From a virus, in IMG/VR virus record IMGVR_UViG_3300038305_000186, positions 1-20,892 of that record: a stretch of DNA of 20,892 nucleotides, one strand, 5' to 3'. This document shows, piece by piece, positions 1 to 7,548 of this stretch; positions within the stretch are counted from its first letter, which is position 1, and every line of letters starts with the position of its first letter. The notes below the pieces were generated by a model that made no database searches, was not told where the DNA came from, and saw only the letters and a list, made by a program, of their open reading frames with translations. The translations under genes and the position numbers were made by a program.

Positions 1-1166
1 GCAACTGTAGGTACTTCAATAGAACCATTTGCATGGCTCCCAGAGAAGTAAACAGGCTTGCCCCTGTCAAGTGTTGAGCTAGTATTGTTGTAAATGCGTT
101 GGTGTTCTTCAATACCTATTTCGTGAACTACACCTTGTACATCACTATGGTAGCTAAGTGTTTTATGGTTATTGTCGTACCACAACAAACCTTCCTGATA
201 AGAAGGATGCGCTGCTTGCGCCGCCAGTTCAATAGTCTGACTTACTTCAATAGTATCAGCGTCTACGTTACCTGTGAGATTACCAGTTACATTACCTGTA
301 AGATCTCCTGTAACATTACCTGTTACTGCACCCGTAAGGGGTCCTGAAAAAGCGTTTGCAGTTACGGTAGCCGTACTAGTTGTATCTACGTCTGAACGAA
401 GAAACTGAAGGCTATCTAAACCATCTAAGGTGTTAGCATCTGCTGCGCCCTCGACTACCAATGACTGAAAGGCAAAATTACCGTTACCATCAGTAACAAG
501 GTATTGTCCGTTAATTCCTTCAGTCACACCTAAATCAGTAATCGAGGTTGGTGTGCCTGAAATATTAGTGTAAGTAGTATAATATGAACCGTGTTGGCCA
601 TCAAGTTTATCAGCGTCTAAATCAGATCCAGCGCCATCAACATCTTTAATATCAGCTAGTAATGCAGATGTATTATAAAAATTGTTATAATCTAAATAGT
701 GTGTACCTTCCTGGCCATCTACTAAATCAGCATCAATGCCTGACCCCGCTCCGTCAACAGAGAGTAATCTATTCTTAACTGAGTTGGAATCTAAAGTTAC
801 ATTAATAATCGGATTAGGACCTATTATAGTAGTAGACCCAAAGGCTTCGCCTGTTAAACCAAGAATAGGATTTAAAGGGACGGTAGTTGTAATTGAAACA
901 CTTCCGAGATCGTTCATAGTCCCCGTACCCGTAACCGCGCCTGTAAGCGTGATAGTAGGGTCTGGAAGGTCGGTTATATTATCATAGTCTACAGAACCAG
1001 TTACCGTACCACTTACACTTAAGTCGCCTTGAACGGTAAGACTAGATGTAGTATCTGCTTGATCTGAACGAACATATTGTTCCCCAGAAGCGCCATCAAG
1101 TTTAGTGGCATCTATTTCTGCGGGAGTCGAATTAAGGAGATTCGACATATCTCTTGTTTTACTCAT
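1..1166 (-). CDS. Tail fibre protein, C-terminus beyond window
   Basis: The frame is open for 388 codons from the ATG at 1166-1164 to the window edge, so the C-terminal part is missing. An AGGAG ribosome-binding site precedes the ATG and overlaps the stop codon of the upstream chaperone gene. The protein is rich in Gly, Thr, Asn and Asp. It carries a recurring D-A-x-x-(L/V)-D-G motif (about residues 19-25, 145-151, 184-190 and 243-249), then a run of short TGN(V/L)TG-like repeats (about 276-302), typical of beta-rich trimeric fibres. A QEGLLWYDNNHKTLSY segment (about 324-339), followed by an RIYNNTSSTLDRGKPVYFSG-type segment, resembles the C-terminal knob region of many marine phage fibres. 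The inferred role is host recognition. The neighbouring chaperone and fibre genes support this. Confidence 0.8.
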   Translation of the reverse strand, partial: MSKTRDMSNLLNSTPAEIDATKLDGASGEQYVRSDQADTTSSLTVQGDLSVSGTVTGSVDYDNITDLPDPTITLTGAVTGTGTMNDLGSVSITTTVPLNPILGLTGEAFGSTTIIGPNPIINVTLDSNSVKNRLLSVDGAGSGIDADLVDGQEGTHYLDYNNFYNTSALLADIKDVDGAGSDLDADKLDGQHGSYYTTYTNISGTPTSITDLGVTEGINGQYLVTDGNGNFAFQSLVVEGAADANTLDGLDSLQFLRSDVDTTSTATVTANAFSGPLTGAVTGNVTGDLTGNVTGNLTGNVDADTIEVSQTIELAAQAAHPSYQEGLLWYDNNHKTLSYHSDVQGVVHEIGIEEHQRIYNNTSSTLDRGKPVYFSGSHANGSIEVPTV

Positions 1167-1176
1167 AACTCTTCTC

Positions 1177-1593
1177 CTATGTCAAAACGGTTGGAACACT
1201 CGGCCATTCTACGCTGGTTGGGAATGTTTCTTGTTCAGTAATATTTAATAAATTATTTCTATACGCAGTAACTTCTGTTTGTTCTAAAGCCGTTAAGCCA
1301 TCCCATCGTAGTGGGTTACATACGAAAGGGTCTACCTGCGTTGAAAGTAAAGAATCTCTTTGTCGTCGAATGCTTTTAGCACTTTCTACGTCTAATTGTT
1401 CTTGCGTAGGGGGAACGAAAGATTCGGCGTCAATAATTTCTTCTAACAAATAATTGTTATCGACAGTCTGATCGTCATCATCTGGATTTAAAGTGTAAGG
1501 AATCCAACCATAATGTGGGTGATCTATTTCACAATCAATCCAACCTTCGGCGTTAATATACTTTGCATTACGATAGCTAGGTTGTATAGACAT
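1177..1593 (-). CDS. Tail fibre assembly chaperone-like protein
   Basis: This 138-residue protein has the C-terminal signature of the phage tail assembly chaperone families: RRQRD at about 76-80, a W-D-G-L-T segment near 98, an AYRNNLLNIT-like helix, and then FP....WP..P. Such proteins help fibre subunits fold and trimerise and are not usually part of the virion. The N-terminal half, including a YGWIPYTL segment and an acidic DPDDDDQ-like patch, is less familiar. The gene sits between two fibre genes. Its ATG overlaps the upstream fibre stop codon by one base (TAATG), which suggests translational coupling. The family call is from memory of the motif and was not searched. Confidence 0.75.
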   Translation of the reverse strand: MSIQPSYRNAKYINAEGWIDCEIDHPHYGWIPYTLNPDDDDQTVDNNYLLEEIIDAESFVPPTQEQLDVESAKSIRRQRDSLLSTQVDPFVCNPLRWDGLTALEQTEVTAYRNNLLNITEQETFPTSVEWPSVPTVLT

Positions 1594-2594
1594 TATGAAA
1601 TCCTCGCGAATAATGTAAAACGCCCATAGTTAGCTGTTGAGTTGTCACCGCGATTAAGCGTACCCATTACTCGCCATGTGCCGCTTAACGGATCGTTACC
1701 TACGTAACAAACAGCGTTAATACCACCTGCCGCAGCATCAAATCCTGCAAATTCGTTAACTGAGTCTGCATTCAAACGAATATTAGCTGCTCTAATGTAA
1801 GACCCACTTAAAGTAGATCCAAAATTAGTATCGCCAGGTCCGCCACTAGAAGGGCCATTAACATAACCTAGCACATAAGAATTGATTTGTTCTTTGCCTG
1901 TAATAGGTGTAGAATCAGTAAAGATTTCTCGCCAACCTGGAGCGTAACCAGAACCTTGATCATTGTAAACAGCTATTTTCTTTGCACCCGTTCCAGTATT
2001 CGGTCGGGTGATTCTAACGTGTTTATATGTCCCACCCCAAGCTTCAATAACACAGCCTGCTAGCTCTAATGTACCAAGTGTATAATGTCCTGTTACAAGA
2101 TCACTATTACTTCCATAAGACCACGCGGTTTTAATTACAACATAATTATTTTGAAACGCATTATATTCATTAGTTAGTTCAGCAATAAAAGATGCAGTAC
2201 TAGCTGAGTTATTTAAATAAACATTATTATAAAAAGTAGCGTAATTAACACCTTGAACACCATCAAGCGTGTCAGCATCTAAGCCATTACCCGCACCTTC
2301 ATCTGCAACAGTTAAAACACGATTACCATTAATGTTAATATCTCCAGTACTATTAATATTTCCAGTACTATTAATATTTCCAGTAGGAGTAATATTACCA
2401 TTAGCGTCAATAGTAAAAAGAGTTGTCCCTTCTTTTACAATATTAAAACCGCCATTCTCATCTTGGTCGATAGTAAAATCTTTTAAATTTATTGCTGCAG
2501 TAACACTATCAACATCTTGAAGCCGTTGTGTAGTTTCGTAAGCCCAAGCATCTGTGTTATTATCGCCTGTAACTGGTGGTTTATTGATTGCCAT
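1593..2594 (-). CDS. Tail fibre / receptor-binding protein
   Basis: This 333-residue protein begins with a short segment (about 1-40) that could attach it to the tail. A repeat-rich stretch follows (about 63-90), in which NINSTG is repeated by 18-base DNA units. Next comes a GLDADTLDG..G.NYA.FYNN motif (about 103-124) shared with the fibre encoded downstream. The C-terminal part has a pattern like pyocin-knob or fibre-tip domains: an I.TAW..GS....TGHYTLGTLE stretch, then Y.HVRIT, then GWREIFTDSTPITG. The protein ends in WRVMGTLNRGD...GRFTLFARIS. The inferred role is adsorption to the host surface. The gene is coupled by a one-base overlap to the chaperone gene that follows it. Confidence 0.75.
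   Translation of the reverse strand: MAINKPPVTGDNNTDAWAYETTQRLQDVDSVTAAINLKDFTIDQDENGGFNIVKEGTTLFTIDANGNITPTGNINSTGNINSTGDININGNRVLTVADEGAGNGLDADTLDGVQGVNYATFYNNVYLNNSASTASFIAELTNEYNAFQNNYVVIKTAWSYGSNSDLVTGHYTLGTLELAGCVIEAWGGTYKHVRITRPNTGTGAKKIAVYNDQGSGYAPGWREIFTDSTPITGKEQINSYVLGYVNGPSSGGPGDTNFGSTLSGSYIRAANIRLNADSVNEFAGFDAAAGGINAVCYVGNDPLSGTWRVMGTLNRGDNSTANYGRFTLFARIS
2344..2397. repeat. 18-bp tandem repeat inside fibre gene
   Basis: Two identical 18-base units (2344-2361 and 2362-2379; CCAGTACTATTAATATTT on plus) are followed by a diverged third (2380-2397). They encode the NINSTG repeats of the fibre. Copy number changes would lengthen or shorten the shaft in frame. Confidence 0.9.
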
Positions 2595-2600
2595 TTTATT

Positions 2601-2876
2601 TTACCATTTAACCTTGTGCGACCAGTAGCGAGCGCTAAGCTTGCTTGGACTAGAATCTTGTGCGTTATGTCGGGCGTAGTAGGCTTTCTTCCTAGCTTTA
2701 CCCTTAGCAGATTTCGGGTTCTTCCCCTCACCGCTAACGCCTTGAGCGCCGAAGCGAATAAGCTTAATCTTATCACCTTCCTTAGCAAGGACCGCATGGC
2801 TCTTCTTAGGATGCTTAGGTGTTCTCTTCGGTTTGTTGTAACCACTAAAAGTTTCACCGCGATAAGTTATACTCAT
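2601..2876 (-). CDS. Small basic conserved phage protein
   Basis: This 91-residue, Lys/Arg-rich protein starts at the ATG at 2876 behind AAGGAG. It contains KLIRFGAQGV (about 38-47), a KSAKGKARKKAYYARHNAQ segment and a C-terminal S.KLSARYWSHKVKW. The combination of (I)RFG, ARH(N) and a closing YWS/A.KVKW is one I recall from small proteins found near structural or packaging genes in many marine and other tailed phages, where its function is unknown. The high positive charge suggests nucleic-acid contact, but nothing shows this directly. It lies between the structured leader (2911-3015) and the fibre gene, six bases before the fibre ATG. Confidence 0.75.
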   Translation of the reverse strand: MSITYRGETFSGYNKPKRTPKHPKKSHAVLAKEGDKIKLIRFGAQGVSGEGKNPKSAKGKARKKAYYARHNAQDSSPSKLSARYWSHKVKW

Positions 2877-2884
2877 TTTTTCTC

Positions 2885-3030
2885 TCCTTAAATTATGTAG
2901 GCAGTTTCCATTCGTACCTAGGAACCCTTGTCGGGTCGGATAAGTGAGTTCCGACTTCCACGAACGGCGTAACGCGACGCCTGCTCCGTAGGGGCTGTAT
3001 TACTTAACCCAGCCCAAGGTAATCTCTTAT
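2885..3030 (-). other. Structured untranslated stretch, unknown RNA
   Basis: This gap lies between the 48-codon gene and the 91-codon gene, and I see no credible reading frame in it. On the minus strand it can form several helices. GGGCTG/CAGCCC pairs 2992-2997 with 3010-3015. GGCGT/ACGCC pairs 2966-2970 with 2977-2981. GTCGGA/TCCGAC pairs 2935-2940 with 2950-2955. The last hairpin is enclosed by a longer two-part stem, 2921-2924 with 2956-2959 and 2911-2915 with 2960-2964. There is no U-run, so a simple terminator is unlikely. It could be a leader RNA, a processing site or an unknown ribozyme. No hammerhead core is present here. Confidence 0.5.
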
Positions 3031-3177
3031 TTAACCTGCGAAGTAATAAGTTACTAAAACAACAACAGCAGTCCATACGGACTCTTGTACTCCGCGAGGA
3101 ACATCAGCCCCAAAGAGTTTATCAACTCGTGGATCAAATGTTTCTGTTAGAAATTTTACAATTGCTTCTTTGTTCAT
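3031..3177 (-). CDS. 48-residue single-span membrane peptide
   Basis: An ATG at 3177-3175 opens a 48-codon frame ending in TAA at 3031-3033. Its ribosome-binding site (AAGGAG) lies inside the last codons of the holin gene, one base away, so translation is probably coupled to the holin. The N-terminal two thirds is charged and soluble-looking (VKFLTETFDPRVDKLFG). The C-terminus, about residues 35-47 (WTAVVVLVTYYFA), is one hydrophobic span. By position it may be part of the lysis cassette, for example an antiholin or second holin, but no family was recognised. Confidence 0.7.
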   Translation of the reverse strand: MNKEAIVKFLTETFDPRVDKLFGADVPRGVQESVWTAVVVLVTYYFAG

Positions 3178-3178
3178 T

Positions 3179-3628
3179 TTATTTCTCCTTTTTAGGACCA
3201 GCAAATTTATTCATTGCGACTCCGACTACTTTATCTAAATGGGGCGCTGCAAAGTAAAAGCCAAGGACTAACATCATAGCCCCAGTTACTTGTTCTCCGC
3301 CAGCCCGAATATTATCTGCAGTAGTAATTAATTGTTCCGTATAGTTTTCCATCCAAACAGAAATAGCGTCAAGTAACATTGCAAGAACATATTGAACTGC
3401 CCAAATAGTAGTTACTACCATAGCAATAAAACGCCTAGCAAGGTTTTGACCTTGAGTTCTTTCCATCCAACCAACTACCATTTGTCTTGCGGCTGCTCGT
3501 TCTTCAGCGCCAGCCTGAGCTTTTTCTTCGTCAGTATAAACAAGTGCATCTAAGCCGCTCGTAACTGCGCCGATTGTTTTACTCAAAGCTTTTTCAGAAC
3601 CAAATATTTTTCCGAATAGTCCCATCAT
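3179..3628 (-). CDS. Holin, GTA_holin_3TM-like
   Basis: This is a 149-residue protein if it starts at the ATG at 3628, which overlaps the endolysin stop codon as TAATG and has GGAG at a proper distance. A longer start at 3640 exists but lacks a good site. The N-terminus is amphipathic (GLFGKIFG). A charged, Ala-rich helix follows, then LARRFIAMVVTTIWAVQYVLAMLL (about 59-82) and VTGAMMLVLGFYFAAPHL (about 114-131) as membrane spans. The ARR(F)IAM stretch is typical of the three-span holins of gene-transfer agents and related phages. It would form the inner-membrane lesion that lets the lysin reach the cell wall. The adjacent M15 peptidase supports this. Confidence 0.75.
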   Translation of the reverse strand: MMGLFGKIFGSEKALSKTIGAVTSGLDALVYTDEEKAQAGAEERAAARQMVVGWMERTQGQNLARRFIAMVVTTIWAVQYVLAMLLDAISVWMENYTEQLITTADNIRAGGEQVTGAMMLVLGFYFAAPHLDKVVGVAMNKFAGPKKEK

Positions 3629-4017
3629 TAGTAACTCCATACTGTAGGTCGGGGTAACTTATCGTGACCCTCTACAGTGTCAAGATGCAAGAAACGACCT
3701 TCACCTTTTTGTTGTACGCCAATGCCTTTAAAATCAAAAACCATAGCTAATTGAAGTATTTCCCAAGCATTCTTTCTATCAACTGCAATATCAAAGGCTT
3801 TACCTGTAGTATGCGCGCCAACGCCACCACGAGCAGTCCTTGAAGCTTCTGCAGGATGATTGGGACACCTGTAACCCGAAGTAATCTTAATGGGCTTACC
3901 ATAAGTTTCTCGGAGTTGTTGGAGTTTCTCTAGTGTGGTCGCATCCATTTTGTTTGCGCCACAACATTTACAATCAAATTCTTCTTTAGAAAAATTAGGG
4001 TAGTCATCCCAGTTCAT
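3628..4017 (-). CDS. M15 family peptidase endolysin
   Basis: This 129-residue protein matches the peptidase M15A / D-Ala-D-Ala carboxypeptidase-like fold. It has an N-terminal FSKEEFDCKCCG segment, ITSGYRCP..H (about 45-54), then GAHTTGKAFDI (67-77) and GRFLHLD (107-113). His69, Asp76 and His111 are the expected zinc ligands, and Asp113 is in the usual H.D pair. Family members cut peptide bonds in peptidoglycan cross-links or stems. The small single-domain size is normal for phage endolysins that pair with a holin, and the holin gene follows with a one-base overlap. A second, unrelated cell-wall hydrolase is encoded on the other strand at 15735-16151. Confidence 0.9.
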   Translation of the reverse strand: MNWDDYPNFSKEEFDCKCCGANKMDATTLEKLQQLRETYGKPIKITSGYRCPNHPAEASRTARGGVGAHTTGKAFDIAVDRKNAWEILQLAMVFDFKGIGVQQKGEGRFLHLDTVEGHDKLPRPTVWSY

Positions 4018-4028
4018 TTTGTTGTCCT

Positions 4029-4973
4029 TTACGTTTTAAATGTTTTCTTTTTACCTTCCGCTGAAGCTACTTTAGTGCTTCTAGGGATTGTTAAATCAAT
4101 ATAAGGAGCATAAGGAGTGCTTTTCCCGTCTTTACCTTCAGGGGCGATTACACCTCCAAGATAACGTGCAAACGGATACGCAGAAGCAGTTGCAACTGAA
4201 CCAGCTAGTCCTGTTATTGCAGTTCCTGTCGGAGAAAAATCATAACGATCTTTAACTTTCCAATTACCTTTATTATCTTCAGAAACTTTAAATTGACCTA
4301 AAATAGTTTTAATATATCCAGGGGCATCCTTAATATCGTATCCCTGAGCAAAAATACTTTTAGTATTAAAAACATTATTTATCATAGAATAATCTAATTG
4401 TTTATTTTTAAATACTTTTTTAAATTCTTCTCTTTCGTTTTTACTACGACTTTTAAGAAATTCTTTTTGATTTTCTTTTGAATCATCACCATAAAAATAT
4501 TCTGCAGCCGTATCGATAGAAGTTAAAATTTCGGGTGTAAAAATGTCTGTATCTTTTTCGGTAAAAACTTTTGGAGGCGCCCCATTCTCAGCAGCGCGAT
4601 AGGCTTGTAATCCTTGAGTAAACATTCGTTTGTGTGGTTCTTCAAAAAGACTATTAAAAAAACCTTCTTTCTCTTTAATAACAGGTTTTGGCGCAGCCTC
4701 GATCTGGGGCCTAGGTACAGGTACTGGGATGTTAGTTTGTTCTAACATCGGAGGGAGATTAAGTACTTCTACTTTTTCTTTTGAAGGAAGCGGGATAGCG
4801 TTAGGTATTCCCTGAACTGGTACTGGAGGTAACCCAACGCTTAACGTATCGCCTACATATATTTTATTAATATCTTCGATATTATTTAATCGAACAAGAT
4901 CTTCTATTGAAATATTGTAATCTTGGGAGATTTGAGAAAGTGTATCACCACTCTTAACTTTTACTTGAGACAT
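4029..4973 (-). CDS. LysM-domain protein, probable virion or lysis-associated
   Basis: This is a 314-residue protein from the ATG at 4973, which follows a GGAGAAG ribosome-binding site. A TTG five codons earlier overlaps that site and is an unlikely start. The N-terminus (about 3-48) is a LysM domain: VKSGDTLSQISQDYNIS, then LVRLNN, then IYVGDTL. LysM binds glycan chains of peptidoglycan. A Pro/Val-rich linker follows (about 49-100), then a charged, mostly helical region. Near the C-terminus a small-residue-rich, hydrophobic segment (about 246-273) could touch membrane. No catalytic motif is visible. The gene is just upstream of the endolysin, so it may take part in wall binding or serve as a tail or internal protein. 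Confidence 0.7.
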   Translation of the reverse strand: MSQVKVKSGDTLSQISQDYNISIEDLVRLNNIEDINKIYVGDTLSVGLPPVPVQGIPNAIPLPSKEKVEVLNLPPMLEQTNIPVPVPRPQIEAAPKPVIKEKEGFFNSLFEEPHKRMFTQGLQAYRAAENGAPPKVFTEKDTDIFTPEILTSIDTAAEYFYGDDSKENQKEFLKSRSKNEREEFKKVFKNKQLDYSMINNVFNTKSIFAQGYDIKDAPGYIKTILGQFKVSEDNKGNWKVKDRYDFSPTGTAITGLAGSVATASAYPFARYLGGVIAPEGKDGKSTPYAPYIDLTIPRSTKVASAEGKKKTFKT

Positions 4974-5004
4974 ACTTATCTTCTCCAATACGTTTTACTT
5001 AAGG

Positions 5005-6867
5005 TTAGATTTCACACCCACCCGCTGTGCAAGCGAGGGTTTGTGCGCCTTCAGTGTTATCTTCCTTCTCGTACGCCACAAGATCGGCGAAGTTGATTTG
5101 CGAGGGGAAGGCTGCAAACGCTGCTTCGTAGTCTTCTTCGGAACAGTCTTGGTAAGGCGCTTGAGCATAGGTGTGGTCGCTATAGGGCAAGAATGAAATG
5201 CCCGAACACAAGTCGAAGTTGTCATAGACCCATGAACCAACTTCCAACCACTCTTCTTCTCGCACATAAATAGTAACGGAAGGTTTGTGTTCACACCAGT
5301 GCACGGCATACACCTTCCAGTTCTCGAGTTGTTCGATCGCGTTTTGTTCATTAGCTAAGATAGCTCCTTCAGGTGACTTAATGGGGAAACTAAAGATAGT
5401 AGTACTATCTGGTTTCATAGCGCAGGGTTCGTTGGGAACGCCTACGTCATTCAGAAAATCAGTGATAGGGTCTTTGTTATCTTGACGAACAGTACGAATA
5501 TAATACGGGGCAAAACGCCCGTGTATACCTGATGCAGAATTAACAAGCTGGGATACAGTGCCCGAAGGCTTAACACAAGTAATAGCTGTACTCTGAGGAA
5601 TACCCAAGAGAGCAGCCCATTGTTTATTCGTGTCGATAGCAACATTACGTAGTTCCTCTAGGAATTTCGGTTCTGGTTGCTGTAATAGTGGGCAGTCCTG
5701 GATTCCGGTGAGAGACACTCCGAGCAAAGACTCTTCGGCAGTATTGCGTTTCCACACACTTCGCAAGTAGGGAAGGTCTGTAAGGGTTGCTTGTAATGTT
5801 CCAAGAATTGTTGCCAACCGTACTTTGCGCTTGAGACTAGCCTTTGTATCTTCTTCACGGGCTACGACCTCACTAAGGTTGCAGAATTGGTTTGGTCGCA
5901 AAATAATTTCTGAGCATGGGTTTGTACCGAAGTCCCAGTCTGTTTCGCGGCGTCCGTTTTCTGCTGCTTTAGCTTTGGCGGCGACACGGCTGAATATACC
6001 CCGCTCACCAGATTTACTTTTAACAAGTGCTGTCCATTCATCTAAGAAAGTCTCCATATCAGGTTTAACTTCGTAACAGGCGCTATTATTAGCTAGCGCA
6101 CGATGTCCAAAGTGTTCCCACCAGTTACCGCTCTTAGCATCTCGAACTTGAGGATCGCCAATGTCTGAAAGCGAAATCATAGCGCTCCGACGTACACCGC
6201 CGACAACAATGATCTCACCAATCTTGCACATGATGTCATGGCATTCAATTGGGTTTAGCTTTCGTCCTGAAGCTCCTTTAAAAGTTCTATCGAGGAAACC
6301 CATGAGGTCCATAAGAGGAGCAGGACCGCTGGCACGTCCCCCCATTGTTTTAAGCCTAGCTCCTGCGGGGCGTACTTTTGAGTAGTCCCACTGGTGTACT
6401 TGACCAAGATATAAGTCGGCAATTTGTTTTCGGATGGCTTTAGCCCATCCTTCTTTAGAGTCTCCAACTACAATCTCCCGTTCCGTTTGTGTGAATGTAT
6501 CGTTCACAATGGGAAGCTTAGAAACAAATTTTGATTCGACACTGAAACCCACACCCGTCCCAGAGGCAAGAATGTAGAGAGCTTCGTCAAAAGCGCGAGG
6601 GGAATCAACGGCCACAAAACTACAATTAAAGCCAGCGACGTTATTCTTACGAAGAGCATCACCTGCGCTCCACATTGCACGCATAGATGGCATAACTTCC
6701 ATCTTGTCGATTGCATTGTAAAGTTCCTCGCTAGTATCCTTATCGAGCTTATCACCCCAGAAGTTTACGTAACGACTAACTGTTTCTTCCCAACTCTCGC
6801 GCTTACCAGAAGTTTCATCCCAGCGAGCGTAACGGGATAGGTGAATAAATTTTTGATATGTGTCCAT
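5005..6867 (-). CDS. nrdJ: Class II (B12-dependent) ribonucleotide reductase
   Basis: This 620-residue protein is an adenosylcobalamin-dependent ribonucleoside triphosphate reductase of the monomeric RTPR type, which reduces NTPs to dNTPs for phage DNA synthesis. The key residues are visible: Cys82 in FNCSF and Cys329 in QFCNL (the active-site redox pair), NPCSE at 316-320 with Asn316, thiyl Cys318 and Glu320, and the C-terminal shuttle pair Cys613/Cys618 in ACTAGGCE. VRPAGARLKTMGGRASGP (165-182) and a later VKPSGTVSQLV (432-442) fit the family. It is shorter than the roughly 740-residue Lactobacillus enzyme. It follows the glutaredoxin gene by seven bases, and that protein may be its reductant. 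Unusually, it lies in the packaging/lysis block rather than beside PolA. Confidence 0.93.
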   Translation of the reverse strand: MDTYQKFIHLSRYARWDETSGKRESWEETVSRYVNFWGDKLDKDTSEELYNAIDKMEVMPSMRAMWSAGDALRKNNVAGFNCSFVAVDSPRAFDEALYILASGTGVGFSVESKFVSKLPIVNDTFTQTEREIVVGDSKEGWAKAIRKQIADLYLGQVHQWDYSKVRPAGARLKTMGGRASGPAPLMDLMGFLDRTFKGASGRKLNPIECHDIMCKIGEIIVVGGVRRSAMISLSDIGDPQVRDAKSGNWWEHFGHRALANNSACYEVKPDMETFLDEWTALVKSKSGERGIFSRVAAKAKAAENGRRETDWDFGTNPCSEIILRPNQFCNLSEVVAREEDTKASLKRKVRLATILGTLQATLTDLPYLRSVWKRNTAEESLLGVSLTGIQDCPLLQQPEPKFLEELRNVAIDTNKQWAALLGIPQSTAITCVKPSGTVSQLVNSASGIHGRFAPYYIRTVRQDNKDPITDFLNDVGVPNEPCAMKPDSTTIFSFPIKSPEGAILANEQNAIEQLENWKVYAVHWCEHKPSVTIYVREEEWLEVGSWVYDNFDLCSGISFLPYSDHTYAQAPYQDCSEEDYEAAFAAFPSQINFADLVAYEKEDNTEGAQTLACTAGGCEI

Positions 6868-6874
6868 TTTTTAG

Positions 6875-7120
6875 TTACTCCGAGTAAACTGATTTATAAT
6901 AACCATTTGTAATATGTAGCTTGAGTTGATCGTACCCACCGATGTGTAGTCCGCCCTTCATAATTTGGGGAACCGTAGACCATTTCCGACTCTTAAACAT
7001 TTTTAGAGTTTCGGGATCTGAATCCACATCGATAAGCTCATACTCAAGATAGCTATCTTGGAGTAACTTTTCGGCTTTCTCACAATAGCCGCATGTGTCT
7101 TTTGTGTATATTGTATACAT
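6875..7120 (-). CDS. Glutaredoxin
   Basis: This 81-residue protein has the glutaredoxin layout: strand YTIYTKDTC, active site Cys10-Gly-Tyr-Cys13, the TVP cis-proline motif at 49-51 (STVPQI), and the GG(Y/F)D glutathione-side motif at 61-64. It would accept electrons from glutathione and reduce disulphides. The gene immediately upstream of the ribonucleotide reductase makes that enzyme the obvious partner, and phage genomes often pair the two. The start at 7120 is the first ATG and has GAGGA upstream. Length is normal for a phage glutaredoxin. Confidence 0.93.
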   Translation of the reverse strand: MYTIYTKDTCGYCEKAEKLLQDSYLEYELIDVDSDPETLKMFKSRKWSTVPQIMKGGLHIGGYDQLKLHITNGYYKSVYSE

Positions 7121-7143
7121 AGTGTCCTCTACTACGCGTACGA

Positions 7144-7539
7144 TTACTTGACGACAGTAAGTTTGGCGATCTCCGCTTCCAACTCTTCGTCAGATAAATC
7201 AGTCGTATTAATAGTCTGATTAACTTCTTGACGTTGTAGTTTGGGAGCTTCATATTCTGCAATAATAGCAGCAATACGAGTGGCTTCGCTTTTGTCACCT
7301 TCTTCAAGTGCTTCGTACATATTATAGCGTAGTACATCAAGGGCGCTGAATGCAGCTTCATCTTCCTTGAGGACCTTCGCTAGTTGTTCCATTTTCTCTT
7401 TGATCTCATCTCGAATAGCTTTGTTCTTCATACGAGTCTCATAGCCTTTCTGACGATATACCTCAGCCATTTCGGGTGACGTAATTGGTTTCAGATTAGA
7501 TAATGATTTATCTGAAACAGGGTGTTTACCTTTGCTCAT
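7144..7539 (-). CDS. Putative small terminase subunit-like protein
   Basis: This 131-residue protein is highly charged and mostly helical. The N-terminus (GKHPVSDKSLSNLKPI) resembles the segment that opens many small terminase subunits and related DNA-recognition proteins. The middle is a long coiled-coil-like helix region (about 25-105). The end, TTDLSDEELEAEIAKL, is a common C-terminal motif in TerS proteins, where it may contact TerL. It starts nine bases after the TerL stop codon, in the same transcript. TerS usually precedes TerL, so the order is unusual. No classical helix-turn-helix was recognised. A scaffold-like or other packaging accessory is the main alternative. Confidence 0.45.
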   Translation of the reverse strand: MSKGKHPVSDKSLSNLKPITSPEMAEVYRQKGYETRMKNKAIRDEIKEKMEQLAKVLKEDEAAFSALDVLRYNMYEALEEGDKSEATRIAAIIAEYEAPKLQRQEVNQTINTTDLSDEELEAEIAKLTVVK

Positions 7540-7548
7540 TTTCTTCTC

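Noticed and set aside
2489-2891. Overlapping frames of about 120 codons on both strands at the 91-codon gene
   Set aside because: They are alternative frames of the basic protein and the fibre N-terminus. Only the 91-codon frame has a proper ribosome-binding site and a familiar phage pattern.
4974-4988. TTG start for the LysM protein
   Set aside because: The TTG overlaps the GGAGAAG sequence that is correctly spaced for the ATG at 4973.
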